From: Vibrio sp. 10N.286.49.B3
GTDB taxonomy: Bacteria; Pseudomonadota; Gammaproteobacteria; Enterobacterales; Vibrionaceae
Assembly (NCBI RefSeq): GCF_002873395.1
Contig: NZ_MCUV01000027.1
Span: 1-64,000 of the forward strand
Direction of reading: 5' to 3'
DNA length: 64,000 bases
Within the stretch, counting starts at the first letter, position 1; every line of letters begins with the position of its first letter. The position numbers and the translations under genes are program-made. The notes under the pieces were generated by a model. That model did no database searches. It saw only the letters and a program-made list of their open reading frames with translations, and was not told where the DNA came from. Of this stretch, positions 40,001-47,919 are shown piece after piece.

Positions 40001-40761
40001 TCATGCCCTTTTGCCTGCGCTATTAATTTTAAGCGCTCAATAACAATAGGCTCTTCTTGCTGCAATCTTGCATCGCTGATCTCAATAGATTGAATATCAA
40101 TATCCAATGGGATCCAGACACTTGGTAATGTGATCGCAACACGCTCTTTATGACTTTGAGCGGGGGGTTCTACTTGAGGCGATCCCTCCTCTTGAGAAGC
40201 GAGCTCTATGATGATGTTATTTAGTACTGTTGGATTGATCGTTAAACGATCTTCCTCCATGGCGAGTGCTGTCGAGAAAAGTGACCATTGGATATGATTT
40301 CCCAAAATATCAAGGTTGATATTGGCAAGTTGCAGTTGGCTTACTGTAATTGGAATCGGAATAGAGATCGATTCAATCGGATCAGAAGGTTCTGGCTCTT
40401 CGGTACTTGCTGGAAGGTTTGGTAATGAAAAATGCAACCCATCAACTTTAACCACGTCAATACAAACAGAAGGTGCTAAAAAACAGTGTGGATTAATCGC
40501 TATGTTTAGTTCTGATAGTTTTGCATCAATAGCCAATTCAGAGTCACGGAAAGAGATCCCCTTTAAAGTAAAATCAGGAAAAAGCGCCCCCTCAGTTTCT
40601 TCAATCGATAGTTGAGGTAATGCTTTTTGTGCTCCCCATAGTGCACCATTTAGCCCTGCATTGGTAAAGAGCAATATTGCAACGAGCAGAGTGAGCAAAA
40701 GTATCAGGCTAAATAAAGTGATCAATAACCACTTACTGATTTTCAACATAACTTTAATCAT
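37009..40761 (-). CDS. tamB: Translocation and assembly module inner-membrane subunit TamB
   Basis: 1250 residues (E. coli 1259). One N-terminal membrane anchor (about 11-31) is followed by a very long stretch of repeated beta strands forming a hydrophobic groove. The conserved DUF490 domain is at the C terminus, ending in YQFEFD. TamB spans the periplasm to TamA and takes part in anterograde phospholipid transport and in assembly of some outer-membrane proteins. It overlaps tamA by 4 bp (ATGA type), so the two are coupled. Confidence 0.96.
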   Translation of the reverse strand: MIKVMLKISKWLLITLFSLILLLTLLVAILLFTNAGLNGALWGAQKALPQLSIEETEGALFPDFTLKGISFRDSELAIDAKLSELNIAINPHCFLAPSVCIDVVKVDGLHFSLPNLPASTEEPEPSDPIESISIPIPITVSQLQLANINLDILGNHIQWSLFSTALAMEEDRLTINPTVLNNIIIELASQEEGSPQVEPPAQSHKERVAITLPSVWIPLDIDIQSIEISDARLQQEEPIVIERLKLIAQAKGHEVQLETLELVMPQVDAALSADVTLDGDYPLISKLNATLKEDDFKGQQLQLETQGSVANLQLQATLGGVVDSRLSGQLQPLEPTLPFSIDIHQLVTQWPLVGDSDYQIERANAQASGSLDGYKIALSTQLSGKAIPSLGVDLAGEGTLKQIDLSSITVKSLGGEVSGQVMANWQEPINWQANLQLSDIQPGLQWEEAEGKISGTLQTTGSLTTAGGWQVDLPLLNIDGVLRDYPLNIDGQLQASDKAGKGDIVVRTTGLSLAHGPNSLKAQGQLDQNWDMGIEVDFPSFGKSVPDLQGEMQGRIQLKGKQQEPNINVDLNLSSVTWQELASIESLSLVGDVSPLPAPQGNVKLKAANLAYEENIIDSIELLASGDESEHQLTLDVISNVASTSLAIRGEFKQATMQWLGQLERMNLLSEQGEWLLDKPTSIDVDIDKQQANIQAHCWLQSDSSLCLEDDISVGESGEARLTINSFNFDQVKQFAPEETELEGEVNANLLAKWSPDNTPELKVKVVVPKGKLTKARNSRTILAWHSMTLNAELKQDQLIADWLLDIANNGEILGQLTLPDIVDENKPVDGNVIIRDINLAFLKPLIGGFSTVKADINSNVAIKGSLVHPQLDGQLVVDNINVEGDISPVGVKSGRVDLELNGYSAILKSVITTDDGDLQLSGHGNWADLADWSTNLRIFADELQVDVPPMVKMKVIPDMTIQVNPELARVDGNINLPWGRIFVESLPQSAVGISDDQVIVDKDLKPVDEATIPFDIETNITISIGDDFKLTAFGLESYLEGKLNVTQKDKGPFIAGEVNLVDGTYTSFGQDLLIEEGKILMNGPADQPYLAIEAIRNPDNTEDDVTAGVRVTGPASEPVIEIYSDPAMPQANALSYLLRGQDIDGESGGNAMTTTLIGLSLAKSGQVVGQIGEAFGVQDLQLDTAGSGDDSQVTVSGYILPGLQVKYGVGIFNSLGEFTIRYRLLQDLYLEVVSGLDSSVDLLYQFEFD

Positions 40762-42470
40762 AAATCAGGCCCTAAACGAAAATGTATATGGAATTGATCA
40801 CCAGGTTCTTCATCTAATCCCCAAGCAAAATCAAGGCTCACAGGACCAATTGGTGAGGCCCAGCGTACCCCAACCCCTGCACCTGTTTTCCATTCGGGTG
40901 TATTATTAAAGGCATCACCGTAATCAACAAACATTGCTCCCCACCAGTTACCAACGACACGATATTGATATTCTAGTGTACTGGTTAAAATGTATTTTGC
41001 CCCTGTTAAGGAGCCACTGCTATCTTCTGGTGAAATTGATTCATAGCTATAACCACGTAAATTACTATCACCACCAGCAAAAAATCGCAGCGAAGGAGAA
41101 AGGGCACTTAAGTTCTTGGTGATATTTGCTCCCCCCTCTAAACGAAATAGACCTCGATGATTTTGCTGCAAACTGCGCACCCAAGATGTTCGACCTTGCA
41201 AACGCAACACTCGAGCTTCCGACAAAACGAGATCATCACCATATTCAGCACTCACACTCTGCTTATCCCCCCAAGAAGCCATCACACCACCACGAGTTCG
41301 TGTTCGAGAAAAACCAATACCAGGCAGTAAGAATTGCCCTGTATCGTCTTGCATCCCCTGCTCATAGCTCTCTAGCAAATAACGAATATATATCGTTCGA
41401 TGCCAACCATTATCTAACCTCCAATGGCGCTCCAAAGCTAGATTTGACTCTAAACTTTGAGTATCTCGGTTATCGACATTTTTCATTCCATATTGAATAC
41501 GATAGAAATCATTTTCGACATCTTCCAAAGGAATTTGGTAACCAGCGGTAATAGTCTGCTCAGGCATAGAGAGCGATAAACTACTGTCAAAGCTATGACC
41601 GTATTTATTCACCCAAGGCTTATTCCACTTTAACGTCCCTTTCACCCCAATATCCGTCGAGTAACCTAAACCCGTTTCAATTTGATTTTTAGCTTGTGGC
41701 GCAAGAGAAACGGTCATTGGCAACTCACGCCCTTTCCCTAACTGAGTTAAATCTGGCGATACAAAAACAGAAGAGAACCAATCGGTATTAGAGAGTGCTT
41801 GGTTATACGCGCCAACATCAGCTAACAGATAAGCATCCCCTTCTTCATAGGACTGCAGAGATCGAACACGAACATCTTCAATTTGACTACCTACGATAGT
41901 TGTCTCGCCAAATTGATATCGAATGCCACTGTCATAGTGAAGTCGAACATAAGCACGATTAAGATCTGGAGAGACCTCCAAACGACTCATCGTATAATTA
42001 CCTTCAAAGTAGCCTTTTTGTAGCGCGATATTACGCAACCCTGATTTCAACGCATCGTAATAGCTATGGTTAAGCTCTGCTCCGACTCTTAGGGGCGTTG
42101 TCGCAATCAAATTTAGAAAATCGATATCTTTTTCGGCTTCACCTCTAATTATGATATCCAGTTCATAAATAACAACAGGCGCACCAGATTCAACATTAAC
42201 CGTTAACCGGCGCTTATCATCAGAAACAGAAAACTGAATATCAGCATGGTAGTAACCCAAAGCTTGCAGCGCTTCTGTAATCGTCGTTTCTAATCGTGAT
42301 TGAAAACGTAAGGAGGTTGAATAATCGTCATCATCAATCGACGATAAATATGCATCAACATTATCCTTTAATTGACCGTCTATCCCATTGATTTTCAATG
42401 AGACATTGGCAGCCAAAGCGATAGGTGCGAGCAAGAAACTTAATAATATTAGTAAGGTTTTTCTTATCAT
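40758..42470 (-). CDS. tamA: Translocation and assembly module outer-membrane protein TamA
   Basis: 570 residues. Signal peptide (about 1-20, ending PIALAA), three POTRA domains (about 22-265) and a 16-strand Omp85 barrel. FFAGGDSNLRGYSYESISP (strand/loop L6 region) and GPVSLDFAWGLDEEPGDQFHIHFRLG at the end are typical (quoted in part: DFAWGLDEEPGDQFHIHF). It works with TamB. It is divergent from msrA. Confidence 0.96.
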   Translation of the reverse strand: MIRKTLLILLSFLLAPIALAANVSLKINGIDGQLKDNVDAYLSSIDDDDYSTSLRFQSRLETTITEALQALGYYHADIQFSVSDDKRRLTVNVESGAPVVIYELDIIIRGEAEKDIDFLNLIATTPLRVGAELNHSYYDALKSGLRNIALQKGYFEGNYTMSRLEVSPDLNRAYVRLHYDSGIRYQFGETTIVGSQIEDVRVRSLQSYEEGDAYLLADVGAYNQALSNTDWFSSVFVSPDLTQLGKGRELPMTVSLAPQAKNQIETGLGYSTDIGVKGTLKWNKPWVNKYGHSFDSSLSLSMPEQTITAGYQIPLEDVENDFYRIQYGMKNVDNRDTQSLESNLALERHWRLDNGWHRTIYIRYLLESYEQGMQDDTGQFLLPGIGFSRTRTRGGVMASWGDKQSVSAEYGDDLVLSEARVLRLQGRTSWVRSLQQNHRGLFRLEGGANITKNLSALSPSLRFFAGGDSNLRGYSYESISPEDSSGSLTGAKYILTSTLEYQYRVVGNWWGAMFVDYGDAFNNTPEWKTGAGVGVRWASPIGPVSLDFAWGLDEEPGDQFHIHFRLGPDL

Positions 42471-42616
42471 GCTTATTTAGGACTGGTAAGGTTATGAGGA
42501 AGTTAACAAATTAATATAAATAATAACGCTAAATCACCATTAAGTCTGCATTACCTCTATTGTTATTCGAGCAATATATGCAGAAGTGTTGTTCACGCTG
42601 ATTGAGGAACGTTAAA

Positions 42617-43243
42617 ATGACTAATAAAAATGTTATTGTTAGTGAAGAGCAAGCGCTTGCTGGGCGCTCATTACCTATTCATATCACTGCACCGCATTTT
42701 GTTAATCAAAGTGATTTGAACGCACAACCCACGCCAGAACAGCAACAGATCTTAGTCGGTATGGGCTGCTTTTGGGGAGCTGAGCGCTTATTCTGGCCAC
42801 TTGATGGAGTGATATCAACGAGCGTTGGCTACGCTGGTGGCTTTACGAAAAACCCAAACTATGAAGAGGTTTGTAGTGGTCATACTGGGCATGCGGAAGT
42901 GGTCAGAATTATCTTTGATCCCATGCGAATCTCACTTAGATCACTGCTAGAGCTATTTTGGCAGCGTCATGATCCAACCCAAGGTATGCGTCAAGGCAAT
43001 GATCTTGGTACACAATATCGATCGGTCATATACACTTACAATTCTGAACAGATGGACATTGCACAGCAAACGAAACAAGATTATCAGCAAGCTTTAGATA
43101 TAAAAGAAAAGGACGTGATCACAACACAAATAGAAGAAGCGACCACGTACTATTTTGCAGAAGATTATCATCAACAATATTTAGCCAAAAATCCTACTGG
43201 GTATTGCGGATTAGGCGGTACAGGCGTCTGTTTTCTACCCTAA
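42617..43243 (+). CDS. msrA: Peptide-methionine (S)-S-oxide reductase MsrA
   Basis: 208 residues (E. coli 212). The catalytic Cys51 is in VGMGCFWGAER, followed by GYAGG and HAEVV. A resolving cysteine is present in the C-terminal GYCGLGGTGVCF. It repairs oxidised methionine using thioredoxin. The ATG is preceded by GAGGAACG. Adjacent to tamA-tamB, as in enteric bacteria. Confidence 0.96.
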   Translation: MTNKNVIVSEEQALAGRSLPIHITAPHFVNQSDLNAQPTPEQQQILVGMGCFWGAERLFWPLDGVISTSVGYAGGFTKNPNYEEVCSGHTGHAEVVRIIFDPMRISLRSLLELFWQRHDPTQGMRQGNDLGTQYRSVIYTYNSEQMDIAQQTKQDYQQALDIKEKDVITTQIEEATTYYFAEDYHQQYLAKNPTGYCGLGGTGVCFLP

Positions 43244-43270
43244 TATTTTTATGTTACAGCCTTATATAGA

Positions 43271-43468
43271 TTAGAATGTCGCTTCTATTTGGCCGTTAAC
43301 CTCTTTATAAATAATAAGCTTCTGCTTATCAGAAATTTCTGGCAGGAGCACTTTACCTTGATCAAATTGAAATTGACCAACGCCTTCAATTGAAAACTGA
43401 CCTTTGAATAAGATCTTAACAAAGCGCGCCACTTGATGTGGTCGATAAGTCGAAAAATTACGTAGCAT
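43271..43468 (-). CDS. ytfK: YtfK family small protein (DUF1107)
   Basis: 65 residues. It aligns with E. coli YtfK along its length (HQVARFVKILFKGQFSIEGVG then FDQGKVLLPE; quoted in parts). In E. coli YtfK promotes SpoT-dependent (p)ppGpp accumulation under phosphate or fatty acid starvation. The ATG at 43468 is chosen because GAGG lies upstream and the sequence matches the family from there. A likely promoter lies 155 bp upstream, giving a long leader. Confidence 0.88.
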   Translation of the reverse strand: MLRNFSTYRPHQVARFVKILFKGQFSIEGVGQFQFDQGKVLLPEISDKQKLIIYKEVNGQIEATF

Positions 43469-43604
43469 ATTATACCTCAATATCCATTTGTGGTTCCTTG
43501 TCATCTTAATTGAAACTTATTACGAGAAAACGCTAAATAAAGTTCAATAAAAGATCATCTGCTTTCTATCAGATTCCATTGACAGAATTAGCACCAAACG
43601 ACAG

Positions 43605-43651
43605 GCGCTAACAAACATGCAACATTATACGCGCTAGCGAACATGCTGCAA
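43605..43651 (-). promoter_or_regulatory. ytfK promoter flanked by a 16-bp direct repeat
   Basis: On the minus strand -35 TTGCAG (43646-43651) and -10 TATAAT (43624-43629) are 16 bp apart. Plus-strand GCGCTAACAAACATGC (43605-43620) and GCGCTAGCGAACATGC (43631-43646) agree at 14 of 16 bases and are 26 bp apart start to start. They flank the -10 and fill the spacer, as operator sites would. Confidence 0.55.
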
Positions 43652-43739
43652 TCGCTATTTATCGATTCGTCTATTTCTTCATTATTCCTACTATTGTGTT
43701 TTATACTCGTTAAGCTAACTCACTAATGGAATAATAAAA

Positions 43740-44291
43740 ATGACAAATAAAGCACTTCTCACTGCTCTTCTCGCATGTACTCCAATGCTCTCATCAGCTC
43801 ACAATCTAACTCTTGGCCAAACTACGCCACCTGTCACTATTTCTGATCAAGGTGAAATCATGGTGCAAGAAAAAAAAGTAAGCTATCAAGAATGGAGCAA
43901 TACCCAGATGCTTGGCAAAGTTCGTGTCATTCAAGCAATTGCTGGCCGTAGTGGCGCAAAAAAAATGAACGCTGAATTAATGACGGCAATAACAGCAGCA
44001 AACTTTTCAGCAGAAGATTATCAAACAACAACAGTCATCAACCAAGACGATGCAGTTTGGGGCACTGGCTCATTTGTAAAGTCTTCAGCTCAAGATAGCA
44101 AAAAAGAGTTCCCATGGTCCTCTATGGTGCTCGATAAAACTGGCTTATTAGCATCAACTTGGGATCTACAACCAGAAAGCTCGGCTATTATAGTACAAGA
44201 TAAACAAGGTAAGGTATTGTTTATTAAAGAGGGTGCTCTCTCAGAAAGTGAGATAAATAGTGTATTAGAGTTAATCCACACCAATCTATGA
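43740..44291 (+). CDS. ytfJ: YtfJ family periplasmic protein
   Basis: 183 residues. Signal peptide (about 1-20, ending LSSAH), then a thioredoxin-like domain matching E. coli YtfJ (GKVRVIQAIAGRSGAKKMN, VINQDDAVWGTGSFVKSS, PWSSMVLD). It has no CXXC pair in the mature part, so it is not a classic thiol oxidoreductase. The function is unknown. It precedes the zinc cluster, but a terminator-like palindrome lies between them. Confidence 0.85.
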   Translation: MTNKALLTALLACTPMLSSAHNLTLGQTTPPVTISDQGEIMVQEKKVSYQEWSNTQMLGKVRVIQAIAGRSGAKKMNAELMTAITAANFSAEDYQTTTVINQDDAVWGTGSFVKSSAQDSKKEFPWSSMVLDKTGLLASTWDLQPESSAIIVQDKQGKVLFIKEGALSESEINSVLELIHTNL

Positions 44292-44361
44292 TGTACGACT
44301 TTATAAATAATTAATCATTATTAAGAATTTACTATTTATTAGTTTGTAATCAGATGTACAT

Positions 44362-44396
44362 AGGGTACTGTTATGTTATAACAATACCCTTTTTAT
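44362..44396 (+). terminator. Terminator-like palindrome after ytfJ
   Basis: AGGGTA and TACCCT plus the inner TGTTAT / ATAACA pair across a 3-nt loop with one C-A mismatch, followed by TTTTTATT. This can end ytfJ transcription. It coincides with the Zur-type site at 44369-44383. Confidence 0.6.
44369..44383. promoter_or_regulatory. Zur box upstream of the zinc cluster
   Basis: TGTTATGTTATAACA contains the perfect half-sites TGTTAT-N3-ATAACA of the gammaproteobacterial Zur operator. It lies 41 bp before the His-rich protein gene. Flanking GGGTA/TACCC extends the symmetry to 27 bp. Confidence 0.75.
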
Positions 44397-44423
44397 TATC
44401 CATTATAAACTCAGGCACACATA

Positions 44424-45074
44424 GTGACATACACTACAAAACTATCAGCTCTTGCTTGTTTATTAACGGCTTCTTTTAGCCATGCAGAATACCGAGATCA
44501 TGCAGCTCATGTTCATGGCTTAGTTGAATTTAATATTGCTCAGGATGGCTCTGACTTATTAGTCGAGATCACTGCACCAGGTGCTGATGTCGTGGGTTTT
44601 GAGCATGCACCAAAAACGGATGCAGAAAAAGAAGCCATCTCAAAAGTAACGGCTAAATTATTGTTAGCAAATAACCTTTTTACTTTATCTGCTCCTGCTA
44701 ACTGCACACTAACACATAAAACTGTCGTTAATACCTTAGAAAGTGGCGAACACAAGCATTGTGATCACGAAGATCATAATCATGATGAACACAAACATCA
44801 CGATCATGATGAACACGATCATGACGAACATAAACATCACGATCATGACGGACACGAACATCACGATCATGACGAACACGAACATGCTGCTCACGGTGAA
44901 TTTACTATCGAGTACCAATACACTTGTGAAGATATGAGCAAACTAACCAGCATTGATACACAATGGTTTAAGCACTTCACAACAACAGAAAAGGTTAGTG
45001 TCAATTTACTAACTGACACACAACAAAGCGCTGTAGAATTAACGTCGAGTAGTACTATCGTCAATATAAAGTAA
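44424..45074 (+). CDS. zrgA: His-rich periplasmic zinc-binding protein (DUF2796, ZrgA-like)
   Basis: 216 residues. Signal peptide about 1-21 (ending FSHA), then HVHGLVEFNIA typical of DUF2796. Residues about 109-156 are almost entirely His, Asp, Glu and Lys (DHDEHKHHDHD repeats), a metal-buffering tail, followed by a C-terminal domain with YTCEDMSKL. It is the probable zinc acceptor of the cluster. It starts at GTG with only a weak ribosome site. A Zur box precedes it. The DNA of the His-rich part is a tandem 24-bp repeat. The zrgA name rests on my recollection of the V. cholerae zinc-regulated locus. Confidence 0.75.
   Translation: MTYTTKLSALACLLTASFSHAEYRDHAAHVHGLVEFNIAQDGSDLLVEITAPGADVVGFEHAPKTDAEKEAISKVTAKLLLANNLFTLSAPANCTLTHKTVVNTLESGEHKHCDHEDHNHDEHKHHDHDEHDHDEHKHHDHDGHEHHDHDEHEHAAHGEFTIEYQYTCEDMSKLTSIDTQWFKHFTTTEKVSVNLLTDTQQSAVELTSSSTIVNIK
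44817..44888 (+). repeat. 24-bp tandem repeat in zrgA
   Basis: Three adjacent 24-bp units (44817-44840, 44841-44864, 44865-44888) begin GATCATGACG and encode DHDEHKHH-like octapeptides, with partial units upstream from about 44781. They keep the reading frame, so copy number changes would lengthen or shorten the His-rich tail without frameshift. Confidence 0.85.
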
Positions 45075-45150
45075 TATTATTTACGCCATTATTTTTACAA
45101 GAACACTCACTCGTTTATCGAAAACGAGTGGGTGAATTTAGGACTTCGTC

Positions 45151-45858
45151 ATGACTGACTTAAATGCGCTTCCCATCATTACGATGCATAACGTTGATTT
45201 CAGCTGGAAACCAGAAATACCTCCAATTCTTAGCATCAAAGAACTCTCGATTAAAAAGGGAGAACACCTCTTTATTAAAGGCCCAAGTGGGTGTGGTAAA
45301 TCCACCTTACTCGGCTTGCTGACCGGAATAAATCAAGCAGGTAGTGGTGAAATAACAATATTAGGGCAGCCACTAAATAAACTAAAGCCAAGCCAAAGAG
45401 ATAGTTTTAGATCCAATCATATTGGTTATATCTTCCAACAATTTAACTTACTACCTTACCTTTCTGTTATTGAGAATGTTGTTCTCCCTTGTCAGTTTTC
45501 CAAATACCGCAATGACAAGGTCTCAGGTAGTTTGCATCAAATGGCTGAACAATTATTACTCCGCTTACATCTGCCAGCAGACGCTTTACATAAACCGGTT
45601 GTTGAGTTGAGTATTGGTCAGCAACAACGCGTCGCTGCAGCCCGAGCTTTAATTGGTGAGCCTGAAGTCATTATTGCCGATGAACCAACCTCTGCTCTAG
45701 ATCATGATAACCGCACTGCTTTTATTGAGTTACTCATGGAACAAGCTAATCATGCTAACTCTACATTAATTTTTGTTAGTCACGATCCAACGTTAGAACC
45801 TCTTTTTGAGCGTTCAATTAACCTTGAGCAGCTCAACACAGCAGACTTTTCCTCATGA
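45151..45858 (+). CDS. ABC transporter ATPase of zinc cluster
   Basis: 235 residues, LolD/MacB-type. Walker A GPSGCGKS (44-51), Q-loop FQQFNLLPYL, signature LSIGQQQR, Walker B VIIADEPTSALD, and the switch histidine in VSHDP. It should pair with the FtsX-type permease that overlaps its stop by 4 bp. The substrate cannot be read from the sequence; the zinc link comes from the upstream Zur box and His-rich protein. Confidence 0.88.
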   Translation: MTDLNALPIITMHNVDFSWKPEIPPILSIKELSIKKGEHLFIKGPSGCGKSTLLGLLTGINQAGSGEITILGQPLNKLKPSQRDSFRSNHIGYIFQQFNLLPYLSVIENVVLPCQFSKYRNDKVSGSLHQMAEQLLLRLHLPADALHKPVVELSIGQQQRVAAARALIGEPEVIIADEPTSALDHDNRTAFIELLMEQANHANSTLIFVSHDPTLEPLFERSINLEQLNTADFSS

Positions 45859-47114
45859 ATACAACATTAAATTTAGCTTTAAAAAGTGTCGCTAACCGCA
45901 AAGCCACCGCATTACTTACAGTATTAACTGTGGCTATTTCTGTCATTCTACTGCTTGGCGTCGAACGAATCCGTACTCAAGCTAAAAGTAGCTTTGCCAA
46001 CACAATCTCAGGGACCGACTTAATTGTTGGTGGCCGTTCAGGGCAAGTAAACCTCTTACTCTATTCTGTGTTTAGAATCGGTAACGCGACGAATAACATC
46101 GACTGGAAAAGTTTTGAAGAATTTAGTGAGCACCGATCTGTAAAATGGGCAATACCAATATCACTGGGTGACTCACATAAAGGTTTCCGTGTTATGGGGA
46201 CAAATCACAGCTATTTTGAACACTTTAAGTATGGCAGTAAGCAAGCGCTAACTTTATCTGAAGGTGTTGAATTTGATTACCTTTTTGAAACTGTTATTGG
46301 TTCAGATGTTGCTAGAACATTAGACTATAAAATTGGTGATGAAATTACTTTAGCTCATGGGATCAGTGATGTTGCGTTTAGCCGTCATGATAACCTTCCT
46401 TTTAAGGTTGTCGGTATTTTAAGCCCGACAGGCACCCCTGTAGATAAAACCGTCCACGTATCTTTAGAGGCAATTGAAGCAATCCATGTGGGTTGGGAGT
46501 CAGGGGCTAACCTCGGTCATACACCAACAAAAGAGCAATTAGAACAGCTACAATTTGAGCCTAAACAGATAACCGCTTTCATGTTAGGTCTGAATTCTAA
46601 AATTCAAACCTTTGCTCTACAGCGACAAATTAATACTTATCGTTCAGAGCCACTCAGTGCGATCCTTCCTGGCATTGCGCTACATGAGCTTTGGGGCATG
46701 ATGTCAGTGGCAGAGCAAGCATTAATCGCCGTGTCTGGTTTCGTTGTTATCGCTGGTCTATTAGGAATGCTAAGTAGCCTCTTAACCAGTTTACAAGAGC
46801 GTCGACGAGAAATGGCTATTTTACGAGCGATGGGGGCAAGACCTCGTCATATTTTCACTTTACTCATCTTTGAAGCTAGTGCCCTGACTTTTATCGGTAT
46901 TTTATTTGGTACTATTGGCTTGTATGGTTTACTTGCTATTGCCGCACCAATCATTCAGCATACCTACGGGATAACCCTTGGCTTAACTGGTATTAGTGCA
47001 CATGAATGGATGCTATTGGGACTAGTTCAATTAGCTGGGGTCATTATTGGCTTCGTGCCAGCCTTTAGAGCTTACCGACAATCCCTCAGTGATGGTATGA
47101 CCATACGTATTTAG
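45855..47114 (+). CDS. FtsX/MacB-type ABC permease of zinc cluster
   Basis: 419 residues. Membrane segment about 17-36, a large periplasmic domain (about 40-280), then three membrane segments (about 288-310, 334-358, 382-402). The conserved cytoplasmic coupling motif RRREMAILRAMGARPRHI lies between the second and third. This is the type VII ABC topology shared with LolC/E, MacB and FtsX, which usually move or release envelope substrates instead of importing ions. Part of the likely operon 44424-47634. Confidence 0.88.
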   Translation: MNTTLNLALKSVANRKATALLTVLTVAISVILLLGVERIRTQAKSSFANTISGTDLIVGGRSGQVNLLLYSVFRIGNATNNIDWKSFEEFSEHRSVKWAIPISLGDSHKGFRVMGTNHSYFEHFKYGSKQALTLSEGVEFDYLFETVIGSDVARTLDYKIGDEITLAHGISDVAFSRHDNLPFKVVGILSPTGTPVDKTVHVSLEAIEAIHVGWESGANLGHTPTKEQLEQLQFEPKQITAFMLGLNSKIQTFALQRQINTYRSEPLSAILPGIALHELWGMMSVAEQALIAVSGFVVIAGLLGMLSSLLTSLQERRREMAILRAMGARPRHIFTLLIFEASALTFIGILFGTIGLYGLLAIAAPIIQHTYGITLGLTGISAHEWMLLGLVQLAGVIIGFVPAFRAYRQSLSDGMTIRI

Positions 47115-47136
47115 TGCACTCTTAAAATGGTATAAC

Positions 47137-47634
47137 ATGAAAAAAATAATAGTAATGCTCATTTGTATGATGAGTTTTAGTTCCACAGTATGGGCAAGTG
47201 ATGACAACACAACATTAACGCTTAACTGGTTAGACTTAATCCCAGAAAATGAACGCAATCAGTTTGATCCTATGGGGATGCCAACCATTGATCACGACAG
47301 TGATAATATAGTTCAGTCAAAAGTCGGCAGTGTAAGACAAGAGCTAAATGGCAGTATGGTCAAAATTCCAGGCTTTGTTATCCCATTAGAAGGGGATGAA
47401 AATGTGGTGACTGAATTTTTATTAGTACCTTATTTTGGAGCTTGTATTCATGTTCCGCCGCCGCCACCTAACCAAATTATCTATGTGAAATTTGAAAAAG
47501 GAGCGCCGATTCAGGAGCTTTGGGATGTAATATACCTAACTGGTACGCTTTCAACTGCACCTACAAGCCATGAACTTGCAGAAACTGGGTACTTAATAGA
47601 GGGCTTAGAAATCACCCCTTATGATGATATGTAA
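47137..47634 (+). CDS. DUF3299 periplasmic protein of zinc cluster
   Basis: 165 residues. Signal peptide about 1-21 (ending TVWAS), no lipobox cysteine. The DUF3299 core includes KIPGFVIPLEGDE, FLLVPYFGACIHVPPPPPNQ (with one cysteine and one histidine) and an acidic C terminus. The function is unknown. The conserved Cys-x-His next to polyproline could bind metal. It begins 22 bp after the permease gene and ends the cluster before a terminator. Confidence 0.82.
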   Translation: MKKIIVMLICMMSFSSTVWASDDNTTLTLNWLDLIPENERNQFDPMGMPTIDHDSDNIVQSKVGSVRQELNGSMVKIPGFVIPLEGDENVVTEFLLVPYFGACIHVPPPPPNQIIYVKFEKGAPIQELWDVIYLTGTLSTAPTSHELAETGYLIEGLEITPYDDM

Positions 47635-47695
47635 CTCTGTTTATTAAAAAATAAATCTTGATAAATAAGTTAATGTCGCTAAATAGATAAACAGT

Positions 47696-47730
47696 AACAA
47701 AGTTGCCTTCACTGGCAGCTTTGTTATTTT
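47696..47730 (+). terminator. Terminator after the zinc cluster
   Basis: AACAAAGTTGCC pairs with GGCAGCTTTGTT (one G-T pair) around TTCACT, followed by ATTTTCTTTTTT. Confidence 0.8.
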
Positions 47731-47919
47731 CTTTTTTAAATCACGCAACGTCGTTCCCTCGCCTTCTCTTTGTTTACATTTACCTAACAAAATTAGCAGA
47801 TAATAGTTACATTAGGTAGATCTTTTTCCTTTCTGTCTCGAATTTGTGACTTTAATTTCCTCTTTAGACCTTGTACATTAAATACGTTTTCATATTTCAC
47901 ATGGTAAATGGTAACGAGC

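Noticed and set aside
44736..44918. Minus-strand open frame of Met/Val/Phe repeats opposite zrgA
   Set aside because: It is the antisense of the His-rich repeat and only looks like a membrane segment because of codon complementarity.
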